Part shown: piece by piece, positions 33,155-41,382 of the stretch | Numbering within the stretch: position 1 is the stretch's first letter | Layout: every line of letters begins with the position of its first letter | Source of the DNA: Bacteroidota bacterium | GTDB taxonomy: Bacteria > Bacteroidota > Bacteroidia > Bacteroidales > Lentimicrobiaceae | Direction of reading: 5' to 3' | Length of the DNA: 64,000 bases | Assembly: GCA_009773455.1 (NCBI GenBank) | Contig: WSXU01000028.1 | Span: forward strand, 1 to 64,000 | The notes under the pieces: model-generated | What the model saw: the letters and a program-made list of their open reading frames with translations, nothing else | What the model was told of the DNA's origin: nothing | Database searches by the model: none | Translations under genes and position numbers: made by a program

Positions 33155-33658
33155 TTAATTCTTTTTGCGGTTCCGCATATCACGGAAATTGCTGCTCTTG
33201 TCGTTTTTCGGGTTGAATTTTTTACGGCGGTTGTTGCCCTGATTCTGCGGTGTGCTGCTTCCGGGACCGGTATTCCTGGCAAGGAGGTCGTTGGTATGGG
33301 CCAGTCGTGTATCCTCACTGAGTTTGAGCTTGCCGTTCGAAAGTTCCTTCAGGTGGTCGGTAATCAGCTCGTCGTTCACCGAGTCGCGGTTCCAGTTCAG
33401 GTATGATTTTTTCAGGTGATTGGCAATGTTCTTCACGAGGGCGTCTTTCTCCGGGCCGTCTTCAAACAGGGTGGCTTTTTCGATCATTTTGGCGATGTTC
33501 TTGCCATACGGTCTGAATTTAATGGCTTCCTGCGGATAGGGGATACGCTGGGGCTTACCAATGCGGTCTTCGGGTAAAGGGGCGGGGAAAGGGCCATCCA
33601 CATCGAGTTTGAAATCAGAGATGATGTGCAGGTGGTCCCAAAGTTTTCTTGTAGTCAA
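33155..33658 (-). pseudogene. DUF4290 protein, 3' part (frameshifted)
   Basis: The 167-codon frame gives the C-terminal part of a DUF4290-family protein. The homologous region begins at KLWDHLHIISDFKLDVDGPF and continues with PQRIPYPQEAIKFRPYGKNI and NHLKKSYLNWNRDSVNDELI. The tail is basic and Asn/Arg-rich (RRKKFNPKNDKSSNF). The family is Bacteroidota-specific and of unknown function. Its front half is in the next entry, in another frame. Removing one base from the TTTT run at 33644-33647 joins them into a protein of about 223 residues. Confidence 0.85.
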
Positions 33659-33827
33659 CGGTGTCGCGCTGGTCGGGGTGCAGCTGGGTCATGATATTTA
33701 CCAGTGCCTTGGCCATGTTGGTTCTTTTTTCACGGTCCTCAATGGTCAGCAGAAATGCCGCCATCTTCTGTACATTGCGCCCATACTCAGGTATGATGAG
33801 TTTGTCGCGGGTGCTGTTATAATCCAT
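33615..33827 (-). pseudogene. DUF4290 protein, 5' part (frameshifted)
   Basis: The 70-codon frame starts MDYNSTRDKLIIPEYGRNVQ and continues TIEDREKRTNMAKALVNIM and HPDQRDTVDYKK, the normal N-terminus of DUF4290. It then derails (TLGPPAHHL) and stops. The break falls in a run of four A on the minus strand. Since this gene is normally intact next to murA, a sequencing or assembly error is more likely than decay. Confidence 0.85.
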
Positions 33828-34240
33828 AAATTTTATTTGTTGAGCTGAAATGCTGCTTTATAATGTAAAAAGGCTGATAAAATCCGGCAGGATAAAAATG
33901 CAAAATATCAACTACCTAATAGGGTAAACCGATCCATCAAGACCGCGGTCATTTGCAAATGCGGTTGCTGTTATGTTAATCCTGGAGATAAACGGGATGA
34001 ATCTTTCGTTTGCAAAGATAGTAAATAATTGCGTCGGAATATGCTGCAGCTAAAAAATGATTCGGACTTTTTTGTGAGTAGGGAGTTGGGAATAATGAGT
34101 TATGAGTAAGGAGTAAGGAGTAGGGAGTAGGGAGTAGGGAGTAGGGAGTAGGGAGCCCTGCCTGCGGCAGGCAGGTTGCCCGCCTTTGGCGGGTAAGGAG
34201 TTATTATAAGGAGCAAAGAGAAGGGAGAGGTTAATCAGGA
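33828..34240. other. Intergenic: leader of DUF4290 operon and dispersed repeats
   Basis: A minus-strand CAAAGATA (TATCTTTG) at 34013-34020 is a possible -7 box for the operon. 34104-34155 holds heptamer repeats, followed by two hairpins at 34157-34175 and 34179-34193. No gene. Confidence 0.6.
34104..34155. repeat. Heptamer tandem repeat, second locus, with flanking hairpins
   Basis: About 7 copies of AGTAGGG/AGTAAGG, the unit seen at 26998-27066. It abuts the hairpins CCTGCCTG-CGG-CAGGCAGG (34157-34175) and CCCGCC-TTT-GGCGGG (34179-34193), after which the heptamer resumes (TAAGGAG). Confidence 0.9.
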
Positions 34241-36535
34241 TCAGCCGACAATTCTCAGTTTGGCAAACTTCAGGAGTAGCTGTTTCTGGCCAACGGCTGC
34301 AAAGAAAACCGTTGCCTTGATGTTCGGCCCGGCGCCTTCCACACTTAAGACCTTACCCTTTCCGAACCTCTCATGTTCTACCTCCACACCCTGCTGAATC
34401 ATTTCAACAGGGGTTTCATAGGATGGCGCATCGCCTGTCCCGGCATCCTCCAGCTTTTTCATGTTCTTTTTGATGAAAACCGGCGCTTTCTGCATCACAG
34501 GCATGCCTGACGAAGGTTTCACCTGCACCCGGCGTGTGGTCTGTTCAATAAAGGAATCATCGATTTCCTCAAGGAACCGGCTGGGTTCATTCATCGTCAG
34601 GTTTCCCCAGCGATAACGGCTTTCGGCATAGGACAATGTTACCCTCTTTTCAGCCCTGGTAACAGCGACATAAAAAAGACGCCGCTCTTCTTCAATATCA
34701 GCCCTGCTTTGAAGTGACATGATGGAAGGGAAAAGGTTTTCCTCAACACCAACAATATAAACATAGGGGAACTCCAGTCCTTTGGCCGCATGGATGGTCA
34801 TCAGCGTTACCTTGTTGTTGCCATCCTCATCGTCGCTGTCGGCATCGGTCATCAGCGAAATTTCCTGTAAAAAAAGATCAAGCGACCGGGTCTCATCGTT
34901 CTCAATTACAACTTCGTCTTCCTCTCCGGGGAAAAGGGTTTCTTCCTTTTCGGAAAAATCCTTCAGCGCATTCAGCAACTCTTCGCTGTTTTGCAGGCGC
35001 GACAAACCTTCTTCCGTCTGATCGGCAGCCAGTTCCTTAAACAAACCTGAATGTGTGGCTATTTTCCTGCCGAGTTCATAGGCGCTCAGTTTCTTCAGCT
35101 GAATGTGAAACGAGGCGATCATCGTGGCAAATTCCTCAATCTTCGTGGCCGTGTTTTTTGCAAGTCCCGGAACATAGCCGGTTACATCTCTGGCTATTTC
35201 GTACAGACTTTTGTCATTTTCACCGGCAGCCAGTTCAAGTTTTTCAAGGGTCGTATTGCCGATTCCCCTTGCGGGATAGTTGATGATACGATTGAAAGCC
35301 TCATCATCGTTGGTATTTACCACCAATCTGAAATACGCGAGCAGATCCTTGATTTCTTTTCTTTTATAGAATGAAAGCCCGCCATAAATCCGGTAAGGAA
35401 TATTGAGTTTACGGAACGCCTCCTCAATGGTCCTCGATTGGGCATTGGTACGGTACAGAATGGCAAAGTCGCTGTTGGGCAACTGCTGGTTCATTTTGGT
35501 CTGAAATACAGAATTTGCCACGAGGATGCCTTCTTCAACATCGGTGGTTGCTTTCAGCACCTGGATCAGGTTGCCTTCATCATTTTCGGTCCAGACCTGT
35601 TTGAAAATCTGATCCTTGTTTTTTGCAATAATGCTGTTGGCCGCATTCACAATCACTTTCGTGGAACGGTAATTCTGTTCCAGTTTGAATGTTTTAACAT
35701 CCGGATAATCGTTTCTGAAGTTCAGGATATTCTGGATGTTGGCCCCCCTGAACGAATAGATGCTCTGGGCATCATCACCCACCACACAGATGTTTTCGTG
35801 TCTGGCAGCCAGTTTCTTTACAATAAGATATTGCGCATGATTGGTGTCCTGATATTCATCCACCAGGATGTACCTGAATTTCTGCTGGTATTTGAAAAGT
35901 ACTTCGGGAAAATCGCGGAGCAATACATTCGTGTTGAAGAGAAGATCGTCAAAATCCATGGCCGAGGCCTTGAAGCAGCGGGCGCGGTAATGCCTGAAAA
36001 TCTCCCCGATCATTGGCCTGCCGGCAACCCGGTCATTGTCCATGATTTCACTGTTGGCATTGTAATCCTCGGCGGAAATCAGGTTTGATTTGGCTGCCGA
36101 GATGCGCGAAAGTACATTTCCCGGTGTGTAAACTTTGGGATCAAGCTGTTGCTCTTTGATGATGGTCTTCAGCACACTTTTCGAATCGTCGGTATCATAA
36201 ATGGTGAAATTCTGGGGATAGCCGAGAAAGTGTCCTTCAACCCTTAAAATCCTGGCAAAGATGGAGTGAAAGGTACCCATCCACACATTGCGGGCATCGT
36301 TGCTGCCCACCAGGCTGATGATGCGTTCCTTCATTTCGCGGGCGGCCTTGTTGGTAAAGGTAAGGGCCAATACATTGAAAGGATCGACACCCCGGCTGAG
36401 CATGTAAGCTATCCGGTAGGTGAGTACCCTTGTTTTACCGGAGCCCGCCCCGGCAATGACCATGACAGGCCCGTCGCTGCATGTAACAGCCTGTTGTTGA
36501 GCTTCATTAAGCTGATTGAGAATGTCCGACACCAA
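34241..36535 (-). CDS. pcrA: ATP-dependent 3'-5' DNA helicase PcrA/UvrD
   Basis: A 764-residue superfamily 1A helicase for repair and replication-fork processing. Motifs in order: Q-motif LNEAQQQAV, Walker A AGAGSGKTRVL (about 28-38), motif Ia LTFTNKAAREMKER, Walker B LVDEYQDTNHAQY near 220, motif III VGDDAQSIYSFRGA, motif IV LEQNYRST, motif V VTLMTIHAAKGLEFPYV and motif VI EERRLFYVAVTRA. The C-terminal Tudor-like domain (VEHERFGKGKVLSVEG), which binds RNA polymerase in PcrA, is present. Full length. Transcribed separately; a TATTTTTG box lies 19 bases before the start. Confidence 0.96.
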   Translation of the reverse strand: MVSDILNQLNEAQQQAVTCSDGPVMVIAGAGSGKTRVLTYRIAYMLSRGVDPFNVLALTFTNKAAREMKERIISLVGSNDARNVWMGTFHSIFARILRVEGHFLGYPQNFTIYDTDDSKSVLKTIIKEQQLDPKVYTPGNVLSRISAAKSNLISAEDYNANSEIMDNDRVAGRPMIGEIFRHYRARCFKASAMDFDDLLFNTNVLLRDFPEVLFKYQQKFRYILVDEYQDTNHAQYLIVKKLAARHENICVVGDDAQSIYSFRGANIQNILNFRNDYPDVKTFKLEQNYRSTKVIVNAANSIIAKNKDQIFKQVWTENDEGNLIQVLKATTDVEEGILVANSVFQTKMNQQLPNSDFAILYRTNAQSRTIEEAFRKLNIPYRIYGGLSFYKRKEIKDLLAYFRLVVNTNDDEAFNRIINYPARGIGNTTLEKLELAAGENDKSLYEIARDVTGYVPGLAKNTATKIEEFATMIASFHIQLKKLSAYELGRKIATHSGLFKELAADQTEEGLSRLQNSEELLNALKDFSEKEETLFPGEEDEVVIENDETRSLDLFLQEISLMTDADSDDEDGNNKVTLMTIHAAKGLEFPYVYIVGVEENLFPSIMSLQSRADIEEERRLFYVAVTRAEKRVTLSYAESRYRWGNLTMNEPSRFLEEIDDSFIEQTTRRVQVKPSSGMPVMQKAPVFIKKNMKKLEDAGTGDAPSYETPVEMIQQGVEVEHERFGKGKVLSVEGAGPNIKATVFFAAVGQKQLLLKFAKLRIVG

Positions 36536-36553
36536 AAGCGATCAATTTTGCGG

Positions 36554-36561
36554 CAAAAATA
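36554..36561 (-). promoter_or_regulatory. Putative -7 box of pcrA (TATTTTTG)
   Basis: Minus strand TATTTTTG, predicting a leader of about 13 bases. No clear -33 TTG. Confidence 0.4.
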
Positions 36562-36734
36562 CACTTCTTTTCGGTCGCACCCGGCAGTTAAAAGGGTGTA
36601 GTTGTCAACATTGTCAACTATTATTAAGAACGAAATTAAATTAGATTTTTCAGATTACTTTTTAAGCATCCGGGGATAAACCTATGAAAACTCCCTGATC
36701 TGAACTATCACTACTACACTACAACTACTGAACT

Positions 36735-37004
36735 ATGATGAACTTACTAAAGCGGGGAGGAGGCTTTAGCCTGATTGTTGAACAAATCGTTGACAAGCAG
36801 ATCAGGCGCAATTATCCTCCTGAAGCATCTGAAGCATACCACAGGCTCATCGGGGATTCGTTCACTGACATGGAAGCAAGGCGGCTGATTTCAATGGCTG
36901 TTCAGGTTGAAATATTCAGGCTGATGCGTTACGGCGAAGCCTTCAACCACGCCCGGTACATCGGCAACCTTCACGGATTACCAGACTTGCCAGATATTGA
37001 TTGA
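36735..37004 (+). CDS. Small hypothetical protein
   Basis: An 89-residue, mostly alpha-helical soluble protein (SLIVEQIVDKQIRRNYPPEA, EARRLISMAVQVEIFRLMRYGEAFNH, ending LPDLPDID). The repeated amphipathic helices and codon structure look genuine, but I do not recognise the family. Two ATGs stand in tandem at 36735 and 36738. It stands alone, ends at a strong terminator (37058-37092), and is divergent from pcrA. Confidence 0.7.
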   Translation: MMNLLKRGGGFSLIVEQIVDKQIRRNYPPEASEAYHRLIGDSFTDMEARRLISMAVQVEIFRLMRYGEAFNHARYIGNLHGLPDLPDID

Positions 37005-37057
37005 TGATTAAAATTTGAGTTTTGGGTTAATTTTCATAATTGATGAGTAATTTGGGG

Positions 37058-37092
37058 AAACCGGGGTCTGATTAACCCCGGTTTATTTTTTT
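37058..37092 (+). terminator. Intrinsic terminator after the 89-residue gene
   Basis: Perfect 9-bp stem AAACCGGGG/CCCCGGTTT, then ATTTTTTT. Confidence 0.85.
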
Positions 37093-37776
37093 GTCCGGAT
37101 GTTCAAGAGTCGTTAATATTTTGGTTCACGCAATGACGCTAAGACGCAATGAATTAATTTTAAATGATCAAGACTGATTAAAAGCTTCATTTTTTTAGTT
37201 TACCCCCTCTGTCTCCCCCTGATTTCAGGGGGAGGACATTCTAATTATGATTTTCTGAAATAGAAAAATCCAGAACATATCACAATCTGCTCCCTCCCTG
37301 AAATTAGGGAGGGTTGGGGTGGGTACTTTTTTATAAAAATTTAAACAAACTCTAAAAGTTCAGGATTAATTCTTCAATTTCATGCAAATCAATTGTATTG
37401 ATACTTTTTAGTATGTTGAGCAAAGTGTAATGAGCACTCCTGACAAAAAATTAAGAAGTTATTGTATTAACATTCCTCCTGACCAACAAAATAATCTCAC
37501 CTGACTTCGGACAATAAGCAAATAGAGCATTTAGAACTCAATGTTGGGAATAGAATCTCTGTGTAACCTTGTGATTTCTCTGTGAACCTCTCCCTTCACG
37601 ACACTCCCGTCACGACGGGACAAGTTGTGAAACTTTCCTTTCTTTTCACAGTCTAAGTTTTATTCCCTTTTCCACCTCATTTACCGGTAACTATCCCTTA
37701 TTCACCGATTTTGTCTGGAATCAGATGTCCGGATACCTGTACATTTGTCAAAAAAATCACATTAAATTTTAATGCA
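37093..37776. other. Intergenic with hairpins, no gene
   Basis: Two strong hairpins: CCCCCTGA-TT-TCAGGGGG (37215-37232) and CCCTCCCT-GAAATT-AGGGAGGG (37292-37313). They are flanked by further C-runs and G-runs (37203-37207, 37315-37322), so the whole 37203-37322 block can fold as one inverted repeat. This is a form common to dispersed elements in this phylum. A tight CCCGTC/GACGGG hairpin lies near 37606-37619. The LiaF-gene promoter box is at the right end. Confidence 0.6.
37740..37747 (+). promoter_or_regulatory. Putative -7 box TACATTTG
   Basis: It lies 29 bases before the ATG at 37777, supporting that start over the upstream ATG at 37711, which would lie before the transcript start. Confidence 0.45.
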
Positions 37777-38508
37777 ATGGATCCCTTAAACGAAAACAAC
37801 AAAATGATGAAACCCCAGCATCGCCTTAAGACAATGGTGGTTGGTGTTTTAGTGGTAACATTTGGTCTTCTGTATATGTTACATAATATGTACGTGATTG
37901 ACCAGCAAACCTGGCGGATAATATTTTCATGGCCTATGCTGCTCGTAGCGCTGGGCGTGGTGAACCTTGCCGAGCGCAAATACAGCTGGGGACTCCTCCT
38001 GCTTGCAGTGGGCAGTGCTTTTCTCGCCGACAGGTATTATGACCTTCCTTTCAACCTGTTTACGTTCTTCTGGCCCGCCATCATTATCATCATAGGTATA
38101 GGGCTTATTTTCTCCAATACCTGTACAAAATTCCGTTTCAGGAAAAACAGGCCCGATTTTTCCAATACTGACGGTGATTTCATTGATGAAACTGCGGTAT
38201 TCGGAGGAAGCGAACGAGCCATTCATTCGACGAACTTCCGCGGTGGCAAGATAGTTTGTGTCTTCGGCGGCTCAAAAATTGATCTCACACAGTGTCAGCT
38301 GGCCCCGGGCAGGAATGAAATTGAAATGACCGCTATTTTTGGCGGAACTACCCTGATTGTGCCCAACGACTGGAACATTAAAGTGGAAGTTTTCAATGCC
38401 TTCGGTGGTTTTACCGATAAACGGAGAAACCTCAATGTTGATTACAACAAAACCCTGGTCATCCGGGGAGCAGCCATCTTCGGCGGCGGGGAATTAAAAA
38501 GCTATTAA
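37777..38508 (+). CDS. LiaF-like membrane protein
   Basis: A 243-residue protein from the ATG at 37777. Four membrane helices occupy residues about 18-125 (VVGVLVVTFGLLYMLHNMYV, IIFSWPMLLVALGVVNLA, WGLLLLAVGSAFLA, FFWPAIIIIIGIGLIFS), the LiaI/LiaF-like region. A C-terminal cytoplasmic beta-rich domain (AVFGGSERAIHSTNFRGGKI, IFGGTTLIVPNDWNIKVEV) is of the 'cell wall-active antibiotics response' type. In Firmicutes LiaF restrains a histidine kinase of the cell-envelope stress response. The histidine kinase gene starting 80 bases downstream makes a similar role plausible here. The start choice is supported by the promoter position. Confidence 0.85.
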   Translation: MDPLNENNKMMKPQHRLKTMVVGVLVVTFGLLYMLHNMYVIDQQTWRIIFSWPMLLVALGVVNLAERKYSWGLLLLAVGSAFLADRYYDLPFNLFTFFWPAIIIIIGIGLIFSNTCTKFRFRKNRPDFSNTDGDFIDETAVFGGSERAIHSTNFRGGKIVCVFGGSKIDLTQCQLAPGRNEIEMTAIFGGTTLIVPNDWNIKVEVFNAFGGFTDKRRNLNVDYNKTLVIRGAAIFGGGELKSY

Positions 38509-38530
38509 AAGCCATAATCTGTGGTGTAAG

Positions 38531-38582
38531 TACTTTTAACTTTTTGACTTTAGACTTTTAACTTTAGACTTTTTACTTTACT
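38531..38582. repeat. Degenerate T-rich repeat (ACTTTAGACTTTTA type)
   Basis: Several imperfect copies of ACTTTTAACTTTAG-like units in the 80-base gap between the LiaF-like and LytS-like genes. It may be variable in length and so affect spacing of the downstream start. Confidence 0.7.
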
Positions 38583-38588
38583 CCACCT

Positions 38589-39635
38589 ATGTTCACCAAA
38601 CTATATAACAACAAACTATTGCCGGTCTATGCGGGAGCATGGCTGGCAATAGCTGTTGTACATTATTTTATCGTCACCACCCAGATTGGTGTTGGTCTGG
38701 TGATGGGCATCTCAGAAGCTCTTGTTTTCAGCTCGGTATTTGCGTTATTGGGTATAGGATTGTGGTTCCTGGTGAAATTCACCGACCTTGAAAAGCTGAA
38801 CCGGCAGGAGATGATCCTGAGGCACATTACCAGCAGCACAGTGACCATGGTCATCTGGTTCGGCAGCAGCTATCTGATACTCGGTCTTGTTTCGGGTCAT
38901 GACAAGGATTACATGGCCATGCTCAACGACACCATGGTGGTCAGGATACTGGCAGGGTTGCTGTTATATATTATTATGTTGAGCGTGTTTTACCTTCTGG
39001 TCAATAACCAGAATCTGAAAGACCGTAAAGCAAGGGAAGAGGCCCTGCAGAATCTCCTGCATGAAAGCGAACTCAATTCGCTCAGGGCACAGATTAAGCC
39101 GCATTTCCTTTTCAACAGCCTGAATTCGATCAGTTCCCTTACGGTGACCAATCCTGAGAAAGCCCAGGAGATGGTAATCAACCTTTCGGAATTTATGCGT
39201 TATTCGCTGAGTTTTTCTGACAATAAGATGAGCACACTCAAACAGGAACTGTATCATCTTAGGCTGTATCTCGAGATTGAAAAAGTCAGGTTTGGCGGAA
39301 GACTCAGGGTTGAGGAACTGATGGAGCAGGGGATCCTGGAATGGCCGTTGCCGCCGATGATCCTGCAGCCACTGGTTGAGAATGCGGTGAAGCATGGTGT
39401 GTATGACACGCCCGGACAGTCCTTTATCAGGATTGCCGGCAGGGTGACGGATGGCTGGCTTGAAATCAGCGTGACCAACAATTTTGATCCGGAACTTCCC
39501 GGAAAGAAGGGAACCGGTACCGGACTTACCAATGTAATGAAAAGGATGCAGATGGTTTATGGGATGACCAACCTGGCAAAGATCTCAAAAACAGAAAATA
39601 CCTTTGAAGTAAAACTGAAATTTCCCGGAAAATGA
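38589..39635 (+). CDS. LytS/YehU-type sensor histidine kinase
   Basis: A 348-residue inner-membrane kinase. Four membrane helices lie in residues 10-140 with no separate periplasmic domain, then a short coiled coil. The His_kinase domain has the phospho-His in QIKPHFLFNSLNSISS near 178. The ATPase part has LQPLVENAVKHG (N box) and KGTGTGLTNVMKRM (G box). Typical of Bacteroidota LytS-type kinases paired with LytTR regulators. The stop overlaps the start of the next gene by 4 bases. With the LiaF-like protein upstream, it may sense envelope stress. Confidence 0.93.
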   Translation: MFTKLYNNKLLPVYAGAWLAIAVVHYFIVTTQIGVGLVMGISEALVFSSVFALLGIGLWFLVKFTDLEKLNRQEMILRHITSSTVTMVIWFGSSYLILGLVSGHDKDYMAMLNDTMVVRILAGLLLYIIMLSVFYLLVNNQNLKDRKAREEALQNLLHESELNSLRAQIKPHFLFNSLNSISSLTVTNPEKAQEMVINLSEFMRYSLSFSDNKMSTLKQELYHLRLYLEIEKVRFGGRLRVEELMEQGILEWPLPPMILQPLVENAVKHGVYDTPGQSFIRIAGRVTDGWLEISVTNNFDPELPGKKGTGTGLTNVMKRMQMVYGMTNLAKISKTENTFEVKLKFPGK

Positions 39636-40381
39636 CAAAAATGAAAGTTTTGATAATTGACGATGAGCCACCTGCACGCGACATCATCAGGCATTACCTG
39701 GCCGGCAGCAATGACATAGAGCTAATAGGAGAGTGTGAGAACGGCTTTGATGCACTGAAGAAAATCAATGAACTGAAACCTGACCTGATTTTCCTGGATG
39801 TACAGATGCCGAAGATAACCGGTTTTGAGCTGCTGGAACTGCTGACGGATCCGCCACAGATCATTTTCACCACGGCCTATGATGAGTTTGCCATCAAGGC
39901 TTTTGAGATGAACGCGGTGGATTACCTGCTGAAACCTTTTTCCAAAGCCCGTATGGATCAGGCTGTAGAACGTGCAAGGCAAAGGATGGATAGCAGGGGC
40001 AAGGAACCCGTGAAAGAGGTGGAAGGGCTGAAAGCACGGCTGGATGAATCGGCTGAGGACATCGACCGGGTGGTAGCCAGGCTGGGGAGTAAGATCATTG
40101 TGATGCCGGTTGATAAGATATGGTATATAGAAGCGCAGGACGATTATGTGATGGTTTATTCGGAACAGGGCAATTACCTGAAGGAAAAAACCATGAAGTA
40201 CTTTGAGACGCGCCTTGGGCCGAAAGGCTTTATCAGGATTCACCGCAGTCACCTTGTGAATGTTGCACAGATATTATCGGTTGAGCTCTATGGAAAAGAC
40301 ACCCATCTGGTGATGCTGAAGTGCGGGGCGAAGTTAAAGACCAGCGCCGAGGGGTATAAGCGGTTGAGGGAACTCTTGTAA
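39632..40381 (+). CDS. LytTR-family response regulator
   Basis: A 249-residue DNA-binding regulator. Receiver at 1-120 with acceptor Asp56 (LIFLDVQMPKITG) and the conserved VDYLLKPFS. The LytTR domain at about 147-249 (DKIWYIEAQDDYVMVYSEQG, FIRIHRSHLVNVAQI) binds DNA through beta strands. Coupled by an ATGA overlap to the LytS-type kinase, so the two form a cognate pair. Terminator immediately downstream. Target genes are not evident from the sequence. Confidence 0.94.
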   Translation: MTKMKVLIIDDEPPARDIIRHYLAGSNDIELIGECENGFDALKKINELKPDLIFLDVQMPKITGFELLELLTDPPQIIFTTAYDEFAIKAFEMNAVDYLLKPFSKARMDQAVERARQRMDSRGKEPVKEVEGLKARLDESAEDIDRVVARLGSKIIVMPVDKIWYIEAQDDYVMVYSEQGNYLKEKTMKYFETRLGPKGFIRIHRSHLVNVAQILSVELYGKDTHLVMLKCGAKLKTSAEGYKRLRELL

Positions 40382-40408
40382 TCAAGACTTCCTGTATAAT
40401 ATTGAATC

Positions 40409-40434
40409 AGCGGGGTAGTATCTCCGCTTTTTTT
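40409..40434 (+). terminator. Intrinsic terminator of the LytS/LytTR operon
   Basis: AGCGG/CCGCT stem with a T7 tail, 28 bases after the stop. Confidence 0.75.
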
Positions 40435-40439
40435 ATGAA

Positions 40440-40866
40440 GAATGAAACCGGTATATGGTAACACAGAGCTACACAGAGGCTTCACTGAGATACACAGAGA
40501 AAATTATAAATCTCCGTGAACCTCTGTGAAATAAAAAGACATACAACTTGTTCCAATTTTATTTCAGCGTTCTTTGCGCGTTCTCAGCGTTCTTTGCGGT
40601 AAAAAAATAACCGCAGAGAGCGCAAGGGTTTTCGCAGAGTACCGCGGAGAGGTTTCTTCGTAATCGTTTCTATCGTTTCTCCGCATTTTTACGGTTGAAA
40701 GCATAGCGCAAATCAGAGAAAATGCCCTCTGTGAACCTCTGTGATCTGGGTGTAATAAAAAATGCGGTACATACATCTACACAATGTCAGTTCCGGGACA
40801 TATTGAGAAAATTGATCGAAACAAGAAATTCACAATCGCTTAATTATTTCTAAGTCTTTAAAGATG
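40440..40866. repeat. Non-coding repeat-rich stretch (ACACAGAG/CTCTGTG type)
   Basis: Many short matches to CACAGAG and its complement CTCTGTG (40460-40530, 40725-40750), and CGCAGAG/CTCTGCG pairs around 40575-40655. This degenerate sequence is scattered in many Bacteroidota intergenic regions. No gene. Confidence 0.6.
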
Positions 40867-40895
40867 AGCCTGTGGAGAAATTCACAGGCTTTTTT
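40867..40895 (+). terminator. Intrinsic terminator without an obvious upstream gene
   Basis: AGCCTGTG/CACAGGCT 8-bp stem and TTTTTT on the plus strand. The nearest upstream gene already has its own terminator 460 bases before. Confidence 0.75.
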
Positions 40896-40927
40896 AGTGA
40901 TTTGTTACAAAATAATTGATAAAAATG

Positions 40928-40957
40928 TTGTGAATATGAAATTAATCTCTACTTTTG
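40928..40957 (+). promoter_or_regulatory. Strong promoter before candidate ncRNA
   Basis: TTG (40928-40930), a 19-base spacer and TACTTTTG (40950-40957), then CAGCC. Same spacing and -7 box as the rpsL promoter at 41297-41326. Confidence 0.8.
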
Positions 40958-40962
40958 CAGCC

Positions 40963-41136
40963 GCATTTGAAAGGAAGGAATTGAATTTAACTACCTGAAA
41001 TGCACAATTTTTCTGAGATTTTCGAATCCGGGAAACCTGATAAAGTTAGACAACTATAGGTTTCAATCAATACCAGCCAGCGGGCACCGGAATACCAAAC
41101 GGGGTGTTGATTCAGTCTAAGGCCAGCGGCCTTTTT
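40963..41136 (+). ncRNA. Candidate structured small RNA, about 175 bases
   Basis: It is bounded by a near-consensus promoter (40928-40957) and an intrinsic terminator (AAGGCC/GGCCTT plus T5, 41119-41136). A long-range closing stem pairs 40982-40995 with 41103-41114 (ACC/GGT, AAC/GTT, TGAAT/ATTCA). The interior holds a hairpin, GAAACCT/AGGTTTC (41032-41064), extended by AGTT/AACT. An alternative 5' hairpin GCATTT/AAATGC is also possible. A closed rod of this size with an internal bubble is reminiscent of 6S RNA, but I cannot confirm the identity. The only ORF here (90 codons on the minus strand) has no family features. Confidence 0.55.
41119..41136 (+). terminator. Intrinsic terminator of the candidate ncRNA
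   Basis: AAGGCC-AGC-GGCCTT with T5. Confidence 0.7.
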
Positions 41137-41296
41137 GTCTGTCACTATCTTCTTTCCCCCTCTTATTTCAGAAATTTTCCTGCCTGTCATTGTTGACACA
41201 GGGTTTGGTTTTAACCTTCCAAAGGTTGCTGCTAACCCTCCGAAACACTGGTAAGACAAGCAAAGGAAAGATTGTAAATAATTTTTATTCAGCTTA

Positions 41297-41326
41297 TTGT
41301 AAAGTTAAAATATAGTTGTACTTTTG
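41297..41326 (+). promoter_or_regulatory. Main promoter of the ribosomal protein supercluster
   Basis: TTG (41297-41299), a 19-base spacer and TACTTTTG (41319-41326), giving a leader of about 50 bases before rpsL. This is the only full promoter match I found ahead of the cluster. Confidence 0.8.
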
Positions 41327-41382
41327 CAGTCCCTTAAAAATAGGGTAAGCCGAGTCTCAAAAATCAAATTAAAAGTACTGAT

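Noticed and set aside
41021-41030. TTCGAATCC string like a tRNA T-loop
   Set aside because: The flanking bases do not form a T stem and no acceptor or anticodon arms fit.
40987-41259. 90-codon minus-strand ORF
   Set aside because: It covers the candidate RNA and its terminator, has no family features and no promoter.
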